Of a stretch of 8,402 bases of DNA, positions 1 through 7,103 are shown one piece after another. Position 1 is the first letter of the stretch. Every line of letters begins with the position of its first letter. Below the pieces are notes generated by a model that was given only the letters and a program-made list of their open reading frames with translations, made no database searches and was not told the DNA's origin. The position numbers and the translations under genes were made by a program. Source of the DNA: Nitrospirota bacterium (GTDB taxonomy: Bacteria > Nitrospirota > Thermodesulfovibrionia > Thermodesulfovibrionales > JdFR-85). The DNA lies in the NCBI GenBank assembly GCA_013152195.1, contig JAADGU010000035.1, forward strand, positions 1 through 8,402, given 5' to 3'.

Positions 1-431
1 GGAACACCTTTTAAGAACCAGATATGGGCCACCGGGGTTGCCAGCTCAATATGTCCGAGCCTCTCCCTTCTGACCCTTGCCTGAATCACCTCAACTCCAC
101 ACTTGTCGCAGACCACGCCCCTGTGTTTCATCCTCTTGTACTTTCCGCAGAGGCATTCCCAGTCTTTTACCGGACCGAATATCTTCGCACAGAAGAGGCC
201 ATCCCTTTCCGGTTTAAAAGTCCTGTAATTAATGGTCTCAGGTTTCTTGACTTCACCAAAAGACCACTCACGGATCCTCTCGGGAGAGGCCACTTTTATC
301 CTGATTGCATCAAAATCCTTTGGATTTCTTGGTTTCTGATAAAGGGAATAAATCTCTTCCATAGGAGACTTCATCTCAATGTAAGGATTCTTTTTACTAA
401 CTGCTTTTGCTTCACTCTGCAAGGCATCCAT
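1..431 (-). CDS. rpoC: DNA-directed RNA polymerase subunit beta' (partial, N-terminus)
   Basis: This is the start of the beta' subunit, which carries the catalytic magnesium site of RNA polymerase; only the first 143 codons are in the window. The translation contains the conserved stretch FGEVKKPETINYRTFKPERD and then the N-terminal zinc finger, with cysteines at residues 93, 95, 108 and 111 (CLCGKYKR...CDKCGVEV), followed by RRERLGHIEL. The start chosen is ATG at 431, four bases after the rpoB stop, with a purine-rich AAGGGGG about nine bases upstream inside the rpoB 3' end, so translation of the two genes is probably coupled. The zinc cysteines sit exactly 23 residues later than in E. coli RpoC (70, 72, 85, 88), so ATG at 362 (MEEIYSLYQ) is the alternative start; its upstream GAGATG is a weaker ribosome site. 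Confidence 0.96.
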   Translation of the reverse strand, partial: MDALQSEAKAVSKKNPYIEMKSPMEEIYSLYQKPRNPKDFDAIRIKVASPERIREWSFGEVKKPETINYRTFKPERDGLFCAKIFGPVKDWECLCGKYKRMKHRGVVCDKCGVEVIQARVRRERLGHIELATPVAHIWFLKGV

Positions 432-435
432 ATAT

Positions 436-3400
436 CTATTCCCCCTTCTTCCTTTTTTCTAAAATCTCGACATCCAGACAGAGACTCCTCAGTTCCTTTA
501 TCAGAACATTAAAGGATTCCGGCACCCCGGATTCAAGGGAGGCTTCACCCTTGACTATCGCCTCATACATCTTCCCTCTGCCCTGAACATCATCACTCTT
601 GACGGTCAGGAACTCCTGAAGTGTATAGGCCGCACCATATGCCTCAAGGGCCCAGACTTCCATCTCTCCGAGTCTCTGACCACCAAACTGGGCCTTTCCG
701 CCAAGGGGCTGCTGTGTAACCAGCGAGTATGGACCTATTGACCTTGCATGCACCTTGTCATCCACAAGATGGTGCAGCTTCATCATATACATGGTCCCCA
801 CCGTAACAGTTCTCTCAAAAGGCTCACCTGTTCTGCCATCACATAGGGTAACCTGACCATTTACTGGCAGTCCTGCCTTCTTCAGTAACTCCTTTACTTC
901 AGATTCACTTGCACCTTCAAAAACAGGTGAAGCAACGTGTATCCCGAGAGACCTTGCTGCCCATCCAAGGTGAGTCTCCAGTATCTGTCCCACATTCATC
1001 CTTGAAGGAACACCAAGAGGGTTGAGCACAATATCCACAGGGGTGCCATCAGGGAGATACGGCATGTCCTCCTCAGGAAGGACCATTGCTATTACACCCT
1101 TGTTACCATGCCTTCCAGCCATTTTGTCACCACTCTGAATCTTTCTCTTCATGGCAATATAGACTTTTACAAGCTTGTTCACACCCGGTGACAGGTCATC
1201 CCCTTTTCTGAGGCGTTCGACCTTTTCATCATACTCCGACTGAAGTTTCTTGGTATAATCCTTTATCTGCTTTATGTATAGCTCGATCTTCTTCTGAACT
1301 TCAGGGTTCTGCACCTTTATCTTGCCGAGATACTCGTCTTTTATCTTTTCAAGGTGCTTGGAGGTAATCTTCTTTCCCCTCTCACAGATTACCTCCCTGC
1401 TCTTTGGAATCCTGATATCGTCCTCAGCCTTCTGTCCAGCAAGAAGCTCCCTTATCTTACGGTATCCCTCTTCAGTTGAAATACGTATACTCTCTTCCAG
1501 GTCCCTCTGAAGCTCCGTTATTTCATCTTCCTCTATGCTTTTGGTTCTCAAATCCTTCTTGGAGCCTTTTCTTGAGAATATCCTCACATCCACCACAGCA
1601 CCTGATATGCCGGGTGGTACCCTGAGAGAGGAGTCCTTGACATCCTCAGCCTTTTCGCCAAAGATTGCCCTGAGCAGCTTCTCTTCCGATGTCAGCTGCG
1701 ACTCACCTTTTGGTGTAACCTTGCCGACAACAATGTCTCCTGGATTAACCTCTGCACCAATTCTCACGATGCCACTTTCGTCAAGGTCCTTTAGTGCCTC
1801 TTCTCCAACGTTGGGGATATCCCTTGTAATCTCCTCCGGCCCCAACTTTGTTTCCCGGGCCTCAACCTCAAACTCCTCAATATGTATTGAGGTATATACG
1901 TCATCCTTCACGAGCCTTTCACATAGAAGAATTGCATCCTCAAAGTTGTATCCACCCCACGGCATGAACGCCACAAGAACATTCTTACCCGGGGCAAGTT
2001 CACCAAGGTCGGTACATGGACCATCGGCAAGCACATCACCCTTTTCAACCCTGTCGCCCTGTTTTACTATGGCTTTCTGATTGAAACATGTACCCTGGTT
2101 TGAACGGGCAAATTTCATAAGGTTATATATATCAACCCTGCCACCTTCTTCAGGATCCAGCAGGTCGAATTCCGAGTTCTGACTATTGTCTTCAGTCACC
2201 CTCACCACAATCCTTGTTGAGTCCACGCTCTCGACGATCCCCGATCTCCTGGCAATCACCACAACACCTGAATCCTTTGCCGCAACACCTTCCATCCCGG
2301 TTCCAACAAGGGGTGCATCCGAGGTCAGCAGCGGAACTGCCTGGCGCTGCATATTTGAGCCCATAAGCGCCCTGTTGGCATCATCGTTTTCAAGAAAAGG
2401 TATCAGGCTTGCTGATACTCCTACAACCTGTTTAGGCGAAACATCCATAAACTGCACTTCTTCCGGGGGAACCATCTTGAAGTCACCGGCAAGCCTGGTA
2501 GGCACCGCATCACCAATAAGCCTCCCCTTCTTACCCACAGGCGTTGTAGCTTCAGCAATTACGTACTTCTCACCATCAATAGCTGTAAGATATTCCACCT
2601 CTTCTGTAACACTTCCGTTCTTAACCTTTCTGTAGGGAGCTTCAATAAATCCGTATTCGTTTATCCGTGCATAACTGGCAAGAGAGGTTATCAGACCGAT
2701 ATTCGGTCCTTCAGGGGTCTCAATAGGACATATCCTTCCGTAATGTGTCGGGTGTACATCCCTGACTTCAAACCCGGCCCTCTCCCTGGTAAGTCCTCCC
2801 GGACCAAGGGCACTCAGCCTCCTCTTGTGGGTTATCTCCGAAAGGGGATTGGTCTGGTCCATAAACTGGCTCAACTGGCTTGAACCAAAGAACTCCTTTA
2901 CAGCCGCCATTACGGGCTTTGCATTTATAATATCATGGGGCATAACCTCTTCAAGCTCCGTAAGGGTCATCTTCTCCTTTATTGCCCTCTCCATCCGGAT
3001 AAGGCCGATACGGAACTGGTTCTCCAGCAGCTCACCAACTCCCCTCACCCTCCTGTTTCCAAGGTGGTCTATATCATCCACTTCACCCTGGCCGGTTCTG
3101 AGTTTCAGGAGATACTTCACTATCTCTATTATGTCCCTGTCTGTAAGCACTTTTGTTTCCAAAGGTATGTCAAGTCCCAACTTCTTGTTTATCTTCAGCC
3201 TGCCGACAGGAGAAAGGTCATATCTCTTCTCGTCAAAGAACAACCCGTTAAAAAGCTCCTCGGCAGCCTCAACGGTTGAGGGCTCCCCTGGACGAAGTTT
3301 CTTGTATATCTCGATAAGTGCCTCGTCCCGGCTGCTTACCTTGTCCGTAATTATGGTATCCCTTAAGGATGGGAGATATCTTACATTGTCTATAAATAGA

Positions 3401-4413
3401 AGCTCTATGGAATCCAGCTTCAGTGCAACAAGCCTGTCAAGCACCTCTTCGGTTATGGACTCATTGCTCTCCAGAATTATCTCTCCGGTTTCAGGGTCTA
3501 TAATATCTTTCAGTGTAATCCTGCCGATTATATCTTCGCGGGCAACTGGAATCTCTTCTACACCTGAATTAGCGAGCCTTCTGAGGGCTACCTTTGTTAT
3601 CTTGCTCCCTTCCTTGAGGATCACATCACCGGAATCAGGGGCTTTAACTTCAAACCTCGACTTCACACCGGCAAGTATCTCTGAAACAGGCCTTGTAAAC
3701 TTATCCTTACCCAGGATTCTGATAACTTCCGAGGGATAAAAGGTGCTGAGGAGTTCCTCATTGGTATAGCCAAGGGCCTTTAGAACTATCGTTGCAGGTA
3801 TCTTCCTCCTGCGGTCTATCCTTACATAAAGAACATCCTTTGTATCAAACTCAAAGTCCAGCCAGGACCCTCTCGAGGGAATTACCCTTGATGTATAGAG
3901 TGGCCTGCCGCTTACATGGGTCTTCGTCTTGTCCGGACTGAAAAAGACACCGGGAGAACGGTGTAGCTGACTCACAATAACCCTCTCAGTGCCGTTTACA
4001 ATAAAAGTACCCGTATCTGTCATCAGCGGGATCTCTCCCATATAAACTTCCTGCTCTCTTGACTCCTTAAGCACCTTGTTCTTTGATTCATCGATCTCGT
4101 ATAGGTCTAACCTGACTTTTATCTTCAGGGGAGCCCCATAAGTAACACCTTTATGAAGGCATTCCCTCATTGTAAACTTGGGTTTTCTAATGGCATACTC
4201 TATAAATTCAATAGTCGCAGTCTCATTGTAGTCAGAAATAGGAAACACACTCCTGAAGGCAGCCTGCAGTCCTGCTTCTTTCCTTTTCTCCGGCAAGAGA
4301 TCCTTCTGAAGGAATCTTTCGTAAGAGACCTTCTGGAATTCAATCAAGTATGGTACATCCAACAATGGGGGAACCTTTCCAAAACTGAGTCTTTCTCTTA
4401 AAACCCTTTCCAT
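436..4413 (-). CDS. rpoB: DNA-directed RNA polymerase subunit beta
   Basis: This is the complete beta subunit of RNA polymerase, 1325 residues against 1342 in E. coli. It opens with RERLSFGKVPPLLDVPYLIEFQ and has the fork-loop/rifampicin region at about residues 508-533 (SSQLSQFMDQTNPLSEITHK followed by RRLSALGPGG). The usual D, H and S of that region are unchanged, so the enzyme is predicted to be rifampicin-sensitive. The NFEDAIL motif lies near residue 820 and the catalytic-loop motif GDKMAGRHGNKG near 1092-1104. A charged helical insertion before that motif resembles the lineage-specific insert at this place in Gram-negative beta subunits. The C-terminus has GGKAQFGGQRLGEMEVWALE, which packs against beta'. 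ATG at 4413 follows AAAGGAG by six bases. It lies 134 bases after rplL, with an attenuator-like hairpin between, and four bases before rpoC. Confidence 0.99.
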   Translation of the reverse strand: MERVLRERLSFGKVPPLLDVPYLIEFQKVSYERFLQKDLLPEKRKEAGLQAAFRSVFPISDYNETATIEFIEYAIRKPKFTMRECLHKGVTYGAPLKIKVRLDLYEIDESKNKVLKESREQEVYMGEIPLMTDTGTFIVNGTERVIVSQLHRSPGVFFSPDKTKTHVSGRPLYTSRVIPSRGSWLDFEFDTKDVLYVRIDRRRKIPATIVLKALGYTNEELLSTFYPSEVIRILGKDKFTRPVSEILAGVKSRFEVKAPDSGDVILKEGSKITKVALRRLANSGVEEIPVAREDIIGRITLKDIIDPETGEIILESNESITEEVLDRLVALKLDSIELLFIDNVRYLPSLRDTIITDKVSSRDEALIEIYKKLRPGEPSTVEAAEELFNGLFFDEKRYDLSPVGRLKINKKLGLDIPLETKVLTDRDIIEIVKYLLKLRTGQGEVDDIDHLGNRRVRGVGELLENQFRIGLIRMERAIKEKMTLTELEEVMPHDIINAKPVMAAVKEFFGSSQLSQFMDQTNPLSEITHKRRLSALGPGGLTRERAGFEVRDVHPTHYGRICPIETPEGPNIGLITSLASYARINEYGFIEAPYRKVKNGSVTEEVEYLTAIDGEKYVIAEATTPVGKKGRLIGDAVPTRLAGDFKMVPPEEVQFMDVSPKQVVGVSASLIPFLENDDANRALMGSNMQRQAVPLLTSDAPLVGTGMEGVAAKDSGVVVIARRSGIVESVDSTRIVVRVTEDNSQNSEFDLLDPEEGGRVDIYNLMKFARSNQGTCFNQKAIVKQGDRVEKGDVLADGPCTDLGELAPGKNVLVAFMPWGGYNFEDAILLCERLVKDDVYTSIHIEEFEVEARETKLGPEEITRDIPNVGEEALKDLDESGIVRIGAEVNPGDIVVGKVTPKGESQLTSEEKLLRAIFGEKAEDVKDSSLRVPPGISGAVVDVRIFSRKGSKKDLRTKSIEEDEITELQRDLEESIRISTEEGYRKIRELLAGQKAEDDIRIPKSREVICERGKKITSKHLEKIKDEYLGKIKVQNPEVQKKIELYIKQIKDYTKKLQSEYDEKVERLRKGDDLSPGVNKLVKVYIAMKRKIQSGDKMAGRHGNKGVIAMVLPEEDMPYLPDGTPVDIVLNPLGVPSRMNVGQILETHLGWAARSLGIHVASPVFEGASESEVKELLKKAGLPVNGQVTLCDGRTGEPFERTVTVGTMYMMKLHHLVDDKVHARSIGPYSLVTQQPLGGKAQFGGQRLGEMEVWALEAYGAAYTLQEFLTVKSDDVQGRGKMYEAIVKGEASLESGVPESFNVLIKELRSLCLDVEILEKRKKGE

Positions 4414-4429
4414 GGTTCTCCTTTCAAAA

Positions 4430-4474
4430 TTCGTTATTCGTTATTGGTTAATCCGTTATTACGCATATTACGCA
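4430..4474. repeat. degenerate heptamer array, rplL-rpoB gap
   Basis: On the plus strand this reads as near-tandem 7-base units: TTCGTTA, TTCGTTA, TTGGTTA, then an 8-base variant ATCCGTTA, TTACGCA, a two-base slip, and TTACGCA. It lies between the rpoB ribosome site and the attenuator-like hairpin. The periodicity is seen directly; the origin, for example by slippage, is inferred. Confidence 0.7.
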
Positions 4475-4476
4475 TC

Positions 4477-4543
4477 AAAAAGAGTTAAGTCGTTATACGC
4501 TATACATATTATGGAATTGTCAGTATAGCGTATAACGATTAAC
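4477..4543 (-). terminator. attenuator-like hairpin with U-run between rplL and rpoB
   Basis: An inverted repeat has arms at 4484-4505 and 4523-4543, complementary along about 21 positions with one bulged base, around a 17-base loop. Read on the minus strand, the stem is followed directly by TCTTTTT (4483-4477), as in an intrinsic terminator, although the stem is AU-rich. It begins four bases after the rplL stop. In E. coli a partial attenuator at this place lowers transcription of rpoBC relative to rplJL; the same role here is inferred from position and shape. No rpoB promoter is evident between the hairpin and the gene, so readthrough would be needed. The right arm is made of three heptamers (GTATAGC, GTATAAC, GATTAAC). 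Confidence 0.6.
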
Positions 4544-4547
4544 GGCT

Positions 4548-4928
4548 TTACTTTATTTCTACAGTAGCTCCCTGTTCTTCAAGTTTTGCCTTGACAGCCT
4601 CTGCCTCATCCTTTGAAACACCCTCCTTAACAGGTGCCGGAGCACTGTCCACAACAGCCTTAGCCTCTTTCAGGCCAAGCCCCGTGATCTCCCTGACTGC
4701 CTTGATTACCTGAATCTTCTTGTCCCCGGCAGCTGTAAGCACCACATCAAAACTCGTTTTCTCCTCAGCAGGGGCCTCAGCGGCACCTGCAGGCATGGCA
4801 GCCATGGCAACCGGGGCTGCGGCCTCCACACCATACCTCTCTTCAAACTCCTTGATAAACTGTGACATTTCAAGGATTGTCATATTATCAATAAACTCAA
4901 AAACCTGCTCCTTTGTAACTTCTGCCAT
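4548..4928 (-). CDS. rplL: 50S ribosomal protein bL12 (L7/L12)
   Basis: This is the stalk protein that recruits and stimulates translational GTPases such as EF-Tu and EF-G; it binds as dimers to the C-terminal helix of L10. At 126 residues it has the family length. Residues 1 to about 35 form the helical dimerisation domain (EQVFEFIDNMTILEMSQFIK). An alanine-rich flexible hinge follows to about residue 56, and then the globular C-terminal domain with the conserved IQVIKAVREITGLGLKEAK and the terminal GATVEIK. ATG at 4928 follows AAGGAGG by nine bases. It lies 75 bases after rplJ and is expected to share its transcript and L10-mediated control; the stalk needs several L12 copies per L10, which its strong ribosome site may serve. 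Confidence 0.99.
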   Translation of the reverse strand: MAEVTKEQVFEFIDNMTILEMSQFIKEFEERYGVEAAAPVAMAAMPAGAAEAPAEEKTSFDVVLTAAGDKKIQVIKAVREITGLGLKEAKAVVDSAPAPVKEGVSKDEAEAVKAKLEEQGATVEIK

Positions 4929-4959
4929 TCTTTCTATCCTCCTTAGGAATATTTTTACT

Positions 4960-4987
4960 TGTTATCTGTTATCTATTATTTGTCAAC
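4960..4987. repeat. heptamer array, rplJ-rplL gap
   Basis: Four consecutive 7-base units are readable on the plus strand: TGTTATC, TGTTATC, TATTATT, TGTCAAC. The array takes up over a third of the 75-base gap and stops short of the rplL ribosome site. The base content is AT-rich, so some of the likeness could be composition, but the first two units are identical. Confidence 0.6.
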
Positions 4988-5003
4988 GGATATCAGCAAT
5001 GCA

Positions 5004-5525
5004 CTACTGACTCTTCTTTTCTTTCAACCCGTTAAGGGCATAGCCAAACTTACGGATGGTTGCCTGCAGGAGAGACGCCATTTTCGACATCGGTGCACTC
5101 ATGACACCGGCAAGCATTGCAAGCTGAACATCCCTTGACGGGAGACTTGCCACATTTTTCAGGTCTTTGAGGTCAACAAACTTACCCTCAATTACTCCAC
5201 CCTTCACCCCTAACGTCTCGTTCCCTTTTGCATACTCCAGGACCTTTTTGGCAACCAGCACCGGATCATCATATCCGATAGCTATACCGACCGGACCAAC
5301 AAACTGGTCTTTTGCAACGGAAACAGGGGTATCCTCAGCAGCAATACTTGCAAGGGTATTCTTTACTACCCTGTAGTCGATCTCCGACGCCCTGAGCAAC
5401 CTTCTCATCTCCGAGACCTGGGCAACTGTCAAACCCTTGTAGTCTGTAAATACCACACCCTTTGCCCGTGCAAATTTCTCTTTAAGTTCCTCAAGTTCAC
5501 CGGACTTCTGCTTTCTGGTTTTCAG
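5004..5525 (-). CDS. rplJ: 50S ribosomal protein uL10, apparent CTG start
   Basis: This is the stalk base protein that joins the L12 dimers to 23S rRNA and, as the L10-L12 complex, represses its own mRNA through the leader upstream. The conserved block VVFTDYKGLTVAQVSEMRRL is at residues 24-43, the fold continues through KNTLASIA and FVGPVGIAIG, and the C-terminal helix (SKMASLLQATIRKFGYALNG) is the L12-binding region. The start is set at CTG (5525). It lies six bases after a strong AGGAGG, gives MKTRKQKSGELEELKEKFAR, which fits the usual L10 N-terminal helix, and makes a 173-residue protein of family length. An in-frame TAG two codons upstream rules out anything earlier, and the only conventional start downstream is GTG at 5456, which would remove 23 residues. 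Product certain; start codon inferred. Confidence 0.95.
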   Translation of the reverse strand: MKTRKQKSGELEELKEKFARAKGVVFTDYKGLTVAQVSEMRRLLRASEIDYRVVKNTLASIAAEDTPVSVAKDQFVGPVGIAIGYDDPVLVAKKVLEYAKGNETLGVKGGVIEGKFVDLKDLKNVASLPSRDVQLAMLAGVMSAPMSKMASLLQATIRKFGYALNGLKEKKSQ

Positions 5526-5531
5526 ATTCTA

Positions 5532-5537
5532 CCTCCT
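5532..5537 (-). promoter_or_regulatory. ribosome-binding site that fixes the rplJ start
   Basis: On the minus strand AGGAGG, within AAAGGAGGT, is followed by TAGAAT and then CTG. The six-base spacing to CTG is near ideal. No ATG, GTG or TTG lies in frame at a usable distance, so this site is the main evidence for initiation at CTG. Confidence 0.75.
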
Positions 5538-5564
5538 TTCCCAGAGACAACAACGCCAATTTCA

Positions 5565-5627
5565 GATTGACGGTTGACAATTGAGGATTAAAAAAATCGA
5601 AAATCGTCAATCGAAAATCATCAATCC
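5565..5627. repeat. nine-unit heptamer array with inverted halves, upstream of rplJ
   Basis: Sixty-three bases divide without slippage into nine 7-base units on the plus strand: GATTGAC, GGTTGAC, AATTGAG, GATTAAA, AAAATCG, AAAATCG, TCAATCG, AAAATCA, TCAATCC. The first units resemble reverse complements of the later TCAATCG-type units, so the array can fold: 5565-5572 pairs perfectly with 5605-5612 (8 bp), with GATT/AATC inside. It lies between the L10 leader and the rplJ ribosome site, on the transcribed leader, and may have been inserted or expanded there. Confidence 0.75.
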
Positions 5628-5630
5628 CAC

Positions 5631-5735
5631 GGGTCTCGGCAGGCTGGCTGAATAATTGCCATTTAATATTTGAACCTGCTGTCTCTGACCAAAATTTAAC
5701 CAGGTAACACCTGGAGACAGAACAATGTTCTGTTA
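5631..5735 (-). ncRNA. L10 leader (ribosomal protein autoregulatory element)
   Basis: The minus-strand RNA has the layout of the L10 leader. A hairpin comes first (ACAGAAC/GUUCUGU, 5733-5717), then a second (CCAGGU/ACCUGG, 5714-5700). The main stem follows: GGUC (5690-5687) pairs with GACC (5635-5632), an asymmetric AGAGACA/CGA internal loop follows, then GCAGG (5679-5675) pairs with CCUGC (5643-5639). The AGACAGCAGG and CCUGCCGAG segments are hallmarks of the kink-turn bound by the L10-L12 complex. It lies in the 341-base rplA-rplJ gap, the usual place. Binding is expected to reduce rplJ and rplL expression; whether by attenuation or translation block cannot be told. The outer limits are approximate. 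Confidence 0.82.
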
Positions 5736-5742
5736 TTCTGAA

Positions 5743-5792
5743 ACATTACGGCAATGTAATGGCTATTTCACAAGGTCTCACTTGCTTGAAAT
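5743..5792 (-). other. two hairpins upstream of the L10 leader core
   Basis: Between rplA and the leader core the minus strand can form a 10-bp hairpin (ATTTCA/TGAAAT plus CAAG/CTTG, arms 5787-5792 and 5765-5770 outside, six-base loop, two-base bulge) and a 5-bp one (ACATT/AATGT, 5743-5757). They may be extra parts of the leader or processing sites. The remaining bases, about 5793-5866, show no gene; I found no convincing -35/-10 pair there. Confidence 0.4.
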
Positions 5793-5866
5793 GGAATAAT
5801 GAAAGTCAGAGTTGTTACCCCCCGGAGCAGCGGACATGATGAGTACCTGATTCGGCATACCAGCAA

Positions 5867-6562
5867 CTAAGCAGCCTTTTTTATAACCGTGTTCACATCA
5901 ACCTTTATCCCCGGCCCCATTGTTGAGGAAAGAACAACCCCCTTTATATACTTACCCTTGGCAGCCGTGGGCTTGGCCTTCATTAGTGCACTTAAGGCAA
6001 CCTTTATATTTTCAGCAAGCATTTCCTTATCAAAAGAAACCTTGCCAACAGACATATGAACAATGCCCCCTTTTTCAACCCTGAAATCAACCTTGCCTGC
6101 CTTTATCTCCTTAACCGCCTTCCCAACATCAAACGTGACGGTACCAAGTTTCGGGTTAGGCATCAATCCCCTTGGTCCGAGTATCTTTCCAATCTTCCCG
6201 ACTAATCCCATCATATCCGGGGTAGCCACGGCCTTGTCAAACTCAAGCCATCCCTTCTGTATCTTCTCAACAAGATCTTCAGCCCCGACATAATCAGCGC
6301 CTGCCTCAAGGGCCTCTTTCTCCTTCTCACCCCTGGCAAAAACAAGAACCCTCACCTTCTTGCCTGTTCCGTGAGGCAAAGAGACCGTTCCTCTGACAAT
6401 CTGGTCTGACTTCTTTGGGTCAACCCCTAAATTTACAGCAAGGTCTACACTCTCATCGAACTTTGCAAAAGAGGTCTCCTTTATAATATCCAATGCCTCA
6501 TCAAGGAAATATTCCCTCGTTGTATCCACTTTCTTCTTAGCCTCTATAATCTTTTTACCCAT
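5867..6562 (-). CDS. rplA: 50S ribosomal protein uL1
   Basis: This protein forms the L1 stalk that gates release of deacylated tRNA from the E site; in many bacteria it also represses its own L11-L1 mRNA. It is 231 residues, the usual length. Conserved rRNA-contact motifs are GPRGLMPNPKLGTV at residues 129-142 and TMGPGIKVD near 214-222. ATG at 6562 gives MGKKIIEAKKKVD. A TTG at 6571 (MSFMGKK) is the alternative: AGGAGG ends 12 bases before the ATG and only 3 before the TTG, so spacing is poor for both and the start is uncertain by three residues. It follows rplK by about 60-70 bases and precedes the 341-base leader gap. Confidence 0.98.
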   Translation of the reverse strand: MGKKIIEAKKKVDTTREYFLDEALDIIKETSFAKFDESVDLAVNLGVDPKKSDQIVRGTVSLPHGTGKKVRVLVFARGEKEKEALEAGADYVGAEDLVEKIQKGWLEFDKAVATPDMMGLVGKIGKILGPRGLMPNPKLGTVTFDVGKAVKEIKAGKVDFRVEKGGIVHMSVGKVSFDKEMLAENIKVALSALMKAKPTAAKGKYIKGVVLSSTMGPGIKVDVNTVIKKAA

Positions 6563-6584
6563 AAAGCTCAAAGTCCTCCTTTTT

Positions 6585-6605
6585 GATTTACGATTGACGA
6601 TCCTC
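6585..6605. repeat. three-unit heptamer array, rplK-rplA gap
   Basis: The plus strand reads GATTTAC, GATTGAC, GATCCTC. GATTGACGA at 6592-6600 is complementary over 8 bp to TCGTCAAT at 6628-6635, which overlaps the rplK stop codon, so the gap RNA can form a hairpin just ahead of the rplA ribosome site. The GATTGAC unit is the same as in the array before rplJ. Confidence 0.55.
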
Positions 6606-6630
6606 TAACTTCGCAAGCTGCAACCAGTCG

Positions 6631-7059
6631 TCAATTTTCAACCACCTCGATGCCCATGCTCCTGGCAGTGCCCTTTATAATATTTATAGCCTCATCAACT
6701 CTGTAGGCATTAAGGTCAGGCATCTTGGTCGTGGCAATCTCCCTCGCCTGATCAATGGTTATCTTTCCAACAGTCTCTTTTCCTGCTTCAGAAGCCCCCT
6801 TTATTACCCCGGCCGCCTTTTTGATAAGCTCAGGGGCTGGCGGAGTCTTTGTGATAAAGGAAAAGGACCTGTCTGCGTATACAGTAAGAACAGCAGGAAT
6901 TATCGTGTCCCCCATAGCCTCGGTCTTTGCATTGAACTGCTTGCAAAAATCCATGATATTTATACCGTGGGGACCAAGGGCAGGACCTACAGGCGGAGCT
7001 GGCGATGCCTTACCTGCCTGTATCTGCAACCTGACTTCCGCTATTACTTCCTTGGCCAT
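6631..7059 (-). CDS. rplK: 50S ribosomal protein uL11
   Basis: L11 binds the GTPase-associated centre of 23S rRNA at the base of the L12 stalk and is the partner of thiostrepton-type antibiotics. At 142 residues it matches the family. The N-terminal domain has the proline-rich PAPPVGPALGPHGINIMDFC near residues 20-39, the usual linker KTPPAPELIKKAAG follows near 71-84, and the rRNA-binding C-terminal domain ends with AINIIKGTARSMGIEV. ATG at 7059 follows GGGAGG by six bases. It is the first gene after nusG (101-base gap) and is followed by rplA, the classical L11-L1 pair. Confidence 0.99.
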   Translation of the reverse strand: MAKEVIAEVRLQIQAGKASPAPPVGPALGPHGINIMDFCKQFNAKTEAMGDTIIPAVLTVYADRSFSFITKTPPAPELIKKAAGVIKGASEAGKETVGKITIDQAREIATTKMPDLNAYRVDEAINIIKGTARSMGIEVVEN

Positions 7060-7103
7060 TTTGTTCCTCCCTTTTATGTTTGTCTTACAAAATATGTTAT
7101 TTA

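Noticed and set aside
24..512. Plus-strand open frame of 162 codons, and others like it (for example 1535-2080, 2186-2635, 2825-3739)
   Set aside because: They lie opposite rpoC and rpoB, have no family-like sequence, and follow from the codon use of the real genes.
2815..2892. Rifampicin-resistance changes in rpoB
   Set aside because: The D, H and S positions of the rifampicin region are the sensitive type.
5004..5456. uL10 starting at GTG 5456
   Set aside because: It removes the conserved N-terminal helix, lacks a good ribosome site, and ignores the strong AGGAGG placed for CTG 5525.
5565..5627. CRISPR-like repeat array
   Set aside because: The units are seven bases, contiguous and without spacers; no cas genes are present.
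5793..5866. Separate rplJ promoter in the rplA-rplJ gap
   Set aside because: E. coli has a promoter in this gap, but I found no -35/-10 pair with acceptable matches and spacing here.
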